Below, piece after piece: positions 14,232 through 19,162 of a stretch of DNA of 19,162 nt. The position numbers were made by a program, and so were the translations under genes. A model generated the notes under the pieces. It made no database searches, had not been told where the DNA came from, and saw only the letters and a list, made by a program, of their open reading frames with translations. Each line of letters starts with the position of its first letter. The first letter of the stretch is position 1. Origin of the DNA: Pseudomonadota bacterium (GTDB taxonomy: Bacteria; Pseudomonadota; Alphaproteobacteria; Ferrovibrionales; Ferrovibrionaceae); NCBI GenBank assembly GCA_023434425.1, contig JAEYSS010000170.1:1-19162 (forward strand). The letters run 5' to 3'.

Positions 14232-17181
14232 CCCGTCGATCTGCACGATCGCGCCGGGCCGGCCGTTCCTCGACCTGCTGGCCCGCGGCATCCTGCAGCA
14301 ATATGGTTCCGATCCGCTGACACTGTCGCGCGTCACCGTGCTGCTGCCGACGCGGCGTGCCTGCCGCGCGCTGGCCGAAGCCTTCCTGCGCCAGGGCGAT
14401 GGCGCCGCCCTGCTGCTGCCGGTGATCCGGCCGCTCGGCGATGTCGACGAAGACGAACTCGAGCTACGCGGCATCGGCGATGCGCAGGATGAGGCGCTGG
14501 CCTTCGGCACGCTGGAACGCAGCCTGCTGCTGGCGCGCCTGGTGCAGGCCTCGCCGCTGGCCGGCGGCGACAGCGCCAATGCCCTGCGGCTGGCGCGCGA
14601 ACTCGGACACCTGCTCGACTCAGCTGCCACGGAAGAAGTGGGGCTCGATCGCCTGCCCGATCTGGTGCCGGCCGAACTGGCGGGGCATTGGCAGCAGACA
14701 CTGGATTTCCTGAAAATCGTTCGCGAGGCCTGGCCGGCGATCAAAGCCGAACAGGGCCGCAGCGACAGCGCCGAGCATCGCCAGCGCGCCACGCAGCGCT
14801 GGATCGATCACTGGCAGGCCGCGCCGCCCGACGATCCCGTCATCGCCGCCGGTTCGACCGGCACGATCCCGGCCACCGCCCGGCTGCTGAAACTGATCTC
14901 ACGCCTGCCGCAGGGCAGGATCGTTCTGCCCGGCCTCGACCGCGGACTGGACGAGTCGGCCTGGACCGCGGCGCATGACGAACCGCCCCATCCGCAGCAT
15001 GCTCTGGCGCGGCTGCTCGACACATTGGGTGTGCTGCGCAGCGAAGTCACCGACTGGCCCGATGAGGCAAAAGTACATCCGGGCCGCGCCTACCTTCTGA
15101 CGGCGGCATTGCTGCCGCCGGCGGAAAGCCATCGCTGGCGCGACCTGCGGGGCGGCCTTGCCGCTGATGCACTGGCCGGGCTGCAGCGGATCGAGGCGCC
15201 GGGCCCGCGCGAGGAAGCGCTCAGCATTGCGTTGGCGATGCGCGAAACCCTGGAGACGCCGGGGCGGACCGCTGCGCTGATCACGCCCGACCGCATGCTG
15301 GCGCGCCGCGTCAGTCTCGAACTGGCGCGCTACGGTATCGAGGTCAACGACTCTGCCGGCCAGCCGCTGATCCAGACCGCGCCTGCGGTCTTCCTGCGGC
15401 TGCTGGCCGCCGCGGTGGCCGAGGATTTCGCACCCGTGGCACTGCTGGCGCTGCTGAAGCATCCGTTCTGCCGGCTCGGCATGGCGCGTGACGACCTGCT
15501 GCGCTGGACACGCCGCCTGGAACGCAAGCTGCTGCGCAAAAGCCGGCCGGTTGCCGGACTGAAAGCGCTGGCGGCCGATCTGGCCGGCGACGCCGACCTG
15601 CTGCCACCGCTGGCGCGGCTCATCACCATCGCCGGGACGATGCAAGGCAGCGCGGGCGAAACGACGTCGCTGAAAACCCTGCTGGAGGTGCAGGTGGCGG
15701 CGGCCGAAGCGCTGACCGTGGCGCCCGACCAGCCCACGCCGCTCTGGCAGCACGAGGCCGGCGACGTCTTGCACAGCCTGGTGCGGGAATTGCTCGAAGC
15801 CGCCGACAGTTTCGGCAGGGTGACGCCGGCCGAATGGCCACGCCTGCTCGATGCGCTGCTGGAAGGCCAGGTGGTGCGACCGCGCCGGCCGTCGCACAGC
15901 CGGCTTGCTATCTGGGGCCTGCTGGAAGCACGCCTGCAGCAGGCCGACCGCATCATCCTCGGCGGCCTGAACGAAGGCACCTGGCCGCCGCAGGCCAGGG
16001 AAGACCCGTGGCTCAGCCGGCCGATGCGCGCCGCGCTCGGCCTGAGCAGTCCGGAATTCCGCTTAGGGCAAACCGCGCATGATTTCGTGCAGGCGGCCAG
16101 CGGCGGCGACGTGATCCTGACCCGCGCGGCCAAGGTGGATGGCACGCCGACCGTGCCGGCCCGCTGGCTGCTGCGGCTGGAAGCATTGCTGGACGAGAAG
16201 GATCCGCGCTGGCAGGCGAGCCTGGCGCCGCAGTATCTCGCCTGGGCCGAGCGGCTCGATACGCCGGACCGGTCTCTCAGATTCGAGCCGCCGAAACCGG
16301 CGCCACCGGTGAAGGCACGACCGCGCAGCCTGCCGGTCACGGATATCGAAACCTGGATACGCGATCCTTACGCGATCTACGCCAAGCGCGTGCTGGGCCT
16401 GCGTCGGCTCGATCCGCCCGACCAGCCGCCCGATGCCCGGCTGCGCGGCAATGTGATCCACGCCGTGCTGGAGATCTTCCAGCAGCGCCATGCCGAAAGC
16501 CTGCCCGGCGATGCCGCCGCGCTGGACGAACTGCTCGATCTCGGCCGAATGGAATTCGGCGCCTGGCTCGACCAGCCGGATATCATGGCGCTGTGGTGGC
16601 CGCGCTTCGAACGTGCGATGCGCTGGTTCCTGGTTTACGAGCGCGAACGCCGCGCGGGCGGATTCAAACCCGTGCTGCTGGAAGCCAAAGGCGCGATGGA
16701 GCTGACGGCTCCGGCTGGCAGCTTCACACTCGAGGCGCGCGCCGACCGCATCGACCGTCATGCCGCGGACGGCCGGCTCGCCATTCTGGATTACAAGACC
16801 GGCAATCCGCCGACGCCGAAACAGGTCAACAGCGGATTGTCGCCGCAGCTGGCGCTGGAAGCCGCCATCGCGCAGGCCGGCGGATTTTCCGGACTGTCGC
16901 CGGCGGCGATCGCCGAACTTGTCTATATCCGGCTCGGCGGCGGCGCCGAGCCCGGCGAGGCGCGTCGCATCGAGAAAGGCAACGGTCGTACTGACATCCC
17001 GCCGGCCGACGAGCTCGCGCGCCAGGCCCTGGAAAGACTAGCGGGCTGGGTGGCGCGGTTTGACGATGCGACGATCCCCTATCTGTCGCGACCGCGACCG
17101 CAATTCGTCGACTATCCCGGCGATTACGATCATCTCGCCCGCGTCGCCGAACGCGCCGAAGGTACGGGAGACAGCGAATGA
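14215..17181 (+). CDS. addB: Double-strand-break repair protein AddB
   Basis: This is a 988-residue subunit of the AddAB helicase-nuclease, which resects DNA ends for RecA loading. The N-terminal part has a helicase-like fold without a usable Walker A (VLLPTRRACRALAEAF at about 42-57). The C-terminal RecB-type nuclease domain shows ADRIDR (843-848) and DYKTG (859-863, D859 metal ligand). The segment before the nuclease reads IRDPYAIYAKRVL, where Bacillus AddB has an iron-sulfur cysteine. Alphaproteobacterial AddB proteins, as I know them, share this form, so no cluster is expected. Its ATG lies inside the end of murU. addA follows with an ATGA overlap, which supports a stable two-subunit complex made together. 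Confidence 0.95.
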   Translation: MARAASPSICTIAPGRPFLDLLARGILQQYGSDPLTLSRVTVLLPTRRACRALAEAFLRQGDGAALLLPVIRPLGDVDEDELELRGIGDAQDEALAFGTLERSLLLARLVQASPLAGGDSANALRLARELGHLLDSAATEEVGLDRLPDLVPAELAGHWQQTLDFLKIVREAWPAIKAEQGRSDSAEHRQRATQRWIDHWQAAPPDDPVIAAGSTGTIPATARLLKLISRLPQGRIVLPGLDRGLDESAWTAAHDEPPHPQHALARLLDTLGVLRSEVTDWPDEAKVHPGRAYLLTAALLPPAESHRWRDLRGGLAADALAGLQRIEAPGPREEALSIALAMRETLETPGRTAALITPDRMLARRVSLELARYGIEVNDSAGQPLIQTAPAVFLRLLAAAVAEDFAPVALLALLKHPFCRLGMARDDLLRWTRRLERKLLRKSRPVAGLKALAADLAGDADLLPPLARLITIAGTMQGSAGETTSLKTLLEVQVAAAEALTVAPDQPTPLWQHEAGDVLHSLVRELLEAADSFGRVTPAEWPRLLDALLEGQVVRPRRPSHSRLAIWGLLEARLQQADRIILGGLNEGTWPPQAREDPWLSRPMRAALGLSSPEFRLGQTAHDFVQAASGGDVILTRAAKVDGTPTVPARWLLRLEALLDEKDPRWQASLAPQYLAWAERLDTPDRSLRFEPPKPAPPVKARPRSLPVTDIETWIRDPYAIYAKRVLGLRRLDPPDQPPDARLRGNVIHAVLEIFQQRHAESLPGDAAALDELLDLGRMEFGAWLDQPDIMALWWPRFERAMRWFLVYERERRAGGFKPVLLEAKGAMELTAPAGSFTLEARADRIDRHAADGRLAILDYKTGNPPTPKQVNSGLSPQLALEAAIAQAGGFSGLSPAAIAELVYIRLGGGAEPGEARRIEKGNGRTDIPPADELARQALERLAGWVARFDDATIPYLSRPRPQFVDYPGDYDHLARVAERAEGTGDSE

Positions 17182-19162
17182 AAGCCGATCCCGAACTGCA
17201 GGCGCATCAGACCAATCAGCGTGTCGCCGCCGATCCGACGCTGTCGGCCTGGGTGGCCGCCAATGCCGGTGCGGGCAAGACCACCGTGCTGGTCGATCGC
17301 GTCACGCGTCTGTTGCTGATGGGCACGCGGCCGAGCGGCATTCTCTGCCTCACCTTCACCAAGGCAGCCGCGGCCGAGATGGAAATCCGCCTGACCAAAA
17401 GGCTCGGCCTGTGGACCGCGCTGCCCGACGACAGGCTGAAAGACGACCTGCACCGGTTGCTCGGCCGTGCGGTGACGGATGCCGATCTGGATGCGGCGCG
17501 CCGGCTGTTCGCCCGCACGCTGGAATCGCCGGGCGGCCTGCGCCTGCAGACCGTGCATGCCTTCTGCGAAGCCTTGCTGAAGCGCTTCCCGGTCGAGGCG
17601 CAGGTGCCACCCGGTTTTGCCGTGGCCGATGACGGCGTGACGGCAGACCTGTTCGAAACGGCGCGCCGGCAGGTGCTGGGCCAGGGATTGCGCGATGCCG
17701 GCTTCCGCCCGGTGATCGATTTCTTTGCCGCCCGCCTGGAAGACGGCCGTTTCGCCGAGCTGCTGAAGGCACTGCTGGGCCGCCGCCGCGATCTTGCGGT
17801 CCTGCTGGATGCACAGGATGGGGCAGCCGGCGCCATCGGCGCGCTCTATGCCCAGCTGGGACTGCCGCCGGATGCGACGCGCGAGCTCAGCATCCGCCTG
17901 CATGTCGAGGCGATGCGCCTGGCGGATCTGCGCCGCGCCGTGGAAGCGCTGTGCAATGGTGGCACCAATGACAAGAAACTCGGCCAGCCGCTCGCCGACT
18001 GGCTGGCGGATGGTGCACCTGCCGAAATCTTCGAGAAGGCATGGCTGCCCCGCTTCTTCACCGACAAGGGCGAACCGCGCGTCACGCTGGTGAGCAAACC
18101 CACCGAAAAGTCCGCGCTAGGTTGCACCGCGATCCTGACCGAAGAACAGGTGCGTCTGATTGCGCTGAAACAGGAACTGAACAAGGTGACGGTTGCCGAA
18201 GCCACCGCCATGCTGTTGCGGCTCGGCGAAAAGCTGCTGGCGGCTTACACGGCGCTGAAAACCGCGCAGGGCCTGCTGGATTACGACGATCTGATCCTGC
18301 GCACCCGCGATCTTCTGGTCGAACCCAGCCAGGTGCCGTGGGTGATGTTCAAGCTGGATCGCGGCATCGACCACATCCTGGTGGATGAAGCGCAGGATAC
18401 CAGCCCGGACCAGTGGTCCGTGGTCGCGGCGCTGGCCGAGGAATTCTTCAGCGGCAGCGGTGCGCGCGACGACATCCGCCGCCGCACCGTCTTCGCGGTC
18501 GGCGACGTGAAACAGTCGATCTACAGCTTCCAGGGCGCGCGACCGCAGGCCTTCCTCGACACCTACGGCGATTTCCGCCGTCGCGCCGAGGCGGTGGGCG
18601 AACGGCTGGCGCAGATTCCGCTGGAAATGTCGTTCCGCTCGGCGCCAGCGGTGCTGCAGCTGGTGGATGCCGTCTTTGCCGAAGAGGCTGCAAAGCCCGG
18701 CGTCGTCGTCGACAAGCCGCTGCATCACAAGGCCAGCCGCAGCGATGCCGCCGGCCGGATCGAACTCTGGCCGCCGTTCAAGCCGGACCCGAAAGCGCAG
18801 AGCGAACCCTGGGAAACACCGCTGGACTATGTCGGCCAGAAGGATCCGCGCAAGCGGCTGGCCGAGGAGATCGCGGCGCAGATCAAGCGCTGGATGGACA
18901 GCGGGGAGATGCTGCCAAGCCTGGGCCGCCGCGTGCAGCCCGGCGATGTGATGATCCTGGTACGCCGCCGCAACGTGTTCTTCGAGGCGATGGTGCAGGC
19001 ACTCAAAGCCGCCGGCGTGCCGGTGGCCGGTGCCGACCGCATGAAGCTGGCCGAACAGATCGCCGTGCTCGACCTGCTGGCGCTTGGCGCCTTCTGCCTG
19101 CTGCCGGAAGACGACCTCACTCTGGCCACCGTCCTGAAAGGCCCGCTGTTCAATTTCAGCGA
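17178..19162 (+). CDS. addA: Helicase-nuclease subunit AddA, 3' truncated by window edge
   Basis: The open frame runs from the ATG at 17178 to the window end without a stop, giving 661 codons; the family is about 1,150 residues, so the C-terminal helicase motifs and nuclease domain lie outside. UvrD-type superfamily 1 motifs are seen: Walker A ANAGAGKT (28-35, K34), motif Ia LTFTKAAAAEM, the TVHAFCE motif, Walker B VDEAQDT (402-408) and motif III GDVKQSIYSFQGA (442-454). It is the ATP-driven motor of AddAB. The start overlaps the addB stop by 4 bp. I checked the frame across the visible part and saw no interruption. Confidence 0.95.
   Translation, partial: MKADPELQAHQTNQRVAADPTLSAWVAANAGAGKTTVLVDRVTRLLLMGTRPSGILCLTFTKAAAAEMEIRLTKRLGLWTALPDDRLKDDLHRLLGRAVTDADLDAARRLFARTLESPGGLRLQTVHAFCEALLKRFPVEAQVPPGFAVADDGVTADLFETARRQVLGQGLRDAGFRPVIDFFAARLEDGRFAELLKALLGRRRDLAVLLDAQDGAAGAIGALYAQLGLPPDATRELSIRLHVEAMRLADLRRAVEALCNGGTNDKKLGQPLADWLADGAPAEIFEKAWLPRFFTDKGEPRVTLVSKPTEKSALGCTAILTEEQVRLIALKQELNKVTVAEATAMLLRLGEKLLAAYTALKTAQGLLDYDDLILRTRDLLVEPSQVPWVMFKLDRGIDHILVDEAQDTSPDQWSVVAALAEEFFSGSGARDDIRRRTVFAVGDVKQSIYSFQGARPQAFLDTYGDFRRRAEAVGERLAQIPLEMSFRSAPAVLQLVDAVFAEEAAKPGVVVDKPLHHKASRSDAAGRIELWPPFKPDPKAQSEPWETPLDYVGQKDPRKRLAEEIAAQIKRWMDSGEMLPSLGRRVQPGDVMILVRRRNVFFEAMVQALKAAGVPVAGADRMKLAEQIAVLDLLALGAFCLLPEDDLTLATVLKGPLFNFS

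Noticed and set aside
14899..16340. Overlapping minus-strand open frames opposite addB
   Set aside because: Antisense shadows within a high-GC gene; no independent evidence of coding.

Overview
The window is a GC-rich, gene-dense chromosomal segment of an alphaproteobacterium. It is probably close to the Rhodospirillales/Ferrovibrio-type lineages, but I cannot place it further. The evidence is the content and order chvI-chvG-hprK(short)-rapZ-EIIA-HPr-ahcY-divL-like-tsaE-amgK-murU-addB-addA, an arrangement I know as typical of alphaproteobacteria. Other support comes from a single-domain HPr kinase, frequent GTG starts and AddAB in place of RecBCD. No integrase, transposase, CRISPR array, prophage or toxin/defence module is visible.

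Layout. (1) Bases 1-179: the 5' part of a tRNA-Phe(GAA) gene on the minus strand, its promoter, and inverted repeats around that promoter. (2) Bases 180-1804: a two-gene ABC-2 type exporter (ATPase plus permease, ATGA overlap). A small DUF2306-type membrane protein gene converges on it from the minus strand and overlaps its end by 21 bp. (3) Bases 2355-4715: response regulator ChvI and sensor kinase ChvG. (4) Bases 4798-6974: a regulatory phosphotransferase (PTS) cluster of HPr kinase/phosphorylase, RapZ, a mannose-family EIIA and HPr. No enzyme I gene is present in the window. (5) Bases 7005-8150 (minus): an unrecognised lipoprotein gene with a very AT-rich upstream region, lying between HPr and ahcY. 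(6) Bases 8362-9756: S-adenosylhomocysteine hydrolase, closed by a strong intrinsic terminator. (7) Bases 9920-12001: a multi-PAS membrane-anchored histidine-kinase-like protein, most likely DivL-like, with a conserved phospho-acceptor region but an eroded ATPase domain. (8) Bases 12012-19162: a tightly overlapping run of tsaE (tRNA t6A), amgK and murU (MurNAc recycling), then addB and addA (double-strand-break repair). addA runs off the right edge.

How they fit together: ChvGI, the PTS phosphorelay and the DivL-like protein are signalling modules that in this class link envelope state, carbon/nitrogen state and cell cycle. AmgK/MurU salvage peptidoglycan sugar. AhcY and TsaE are housekeeping. 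Most of the window is ordinary conserved core. I did not find convincing evidence of a new multi-gene system. The points most worth a second look are the lipoprotein insertion with its 33% GC flank and 9-nt homopolymer at the start, the degenerate kinase domain of the DivL-like protein, and the nested inverted repeats over the tRNA-Phe promoter.
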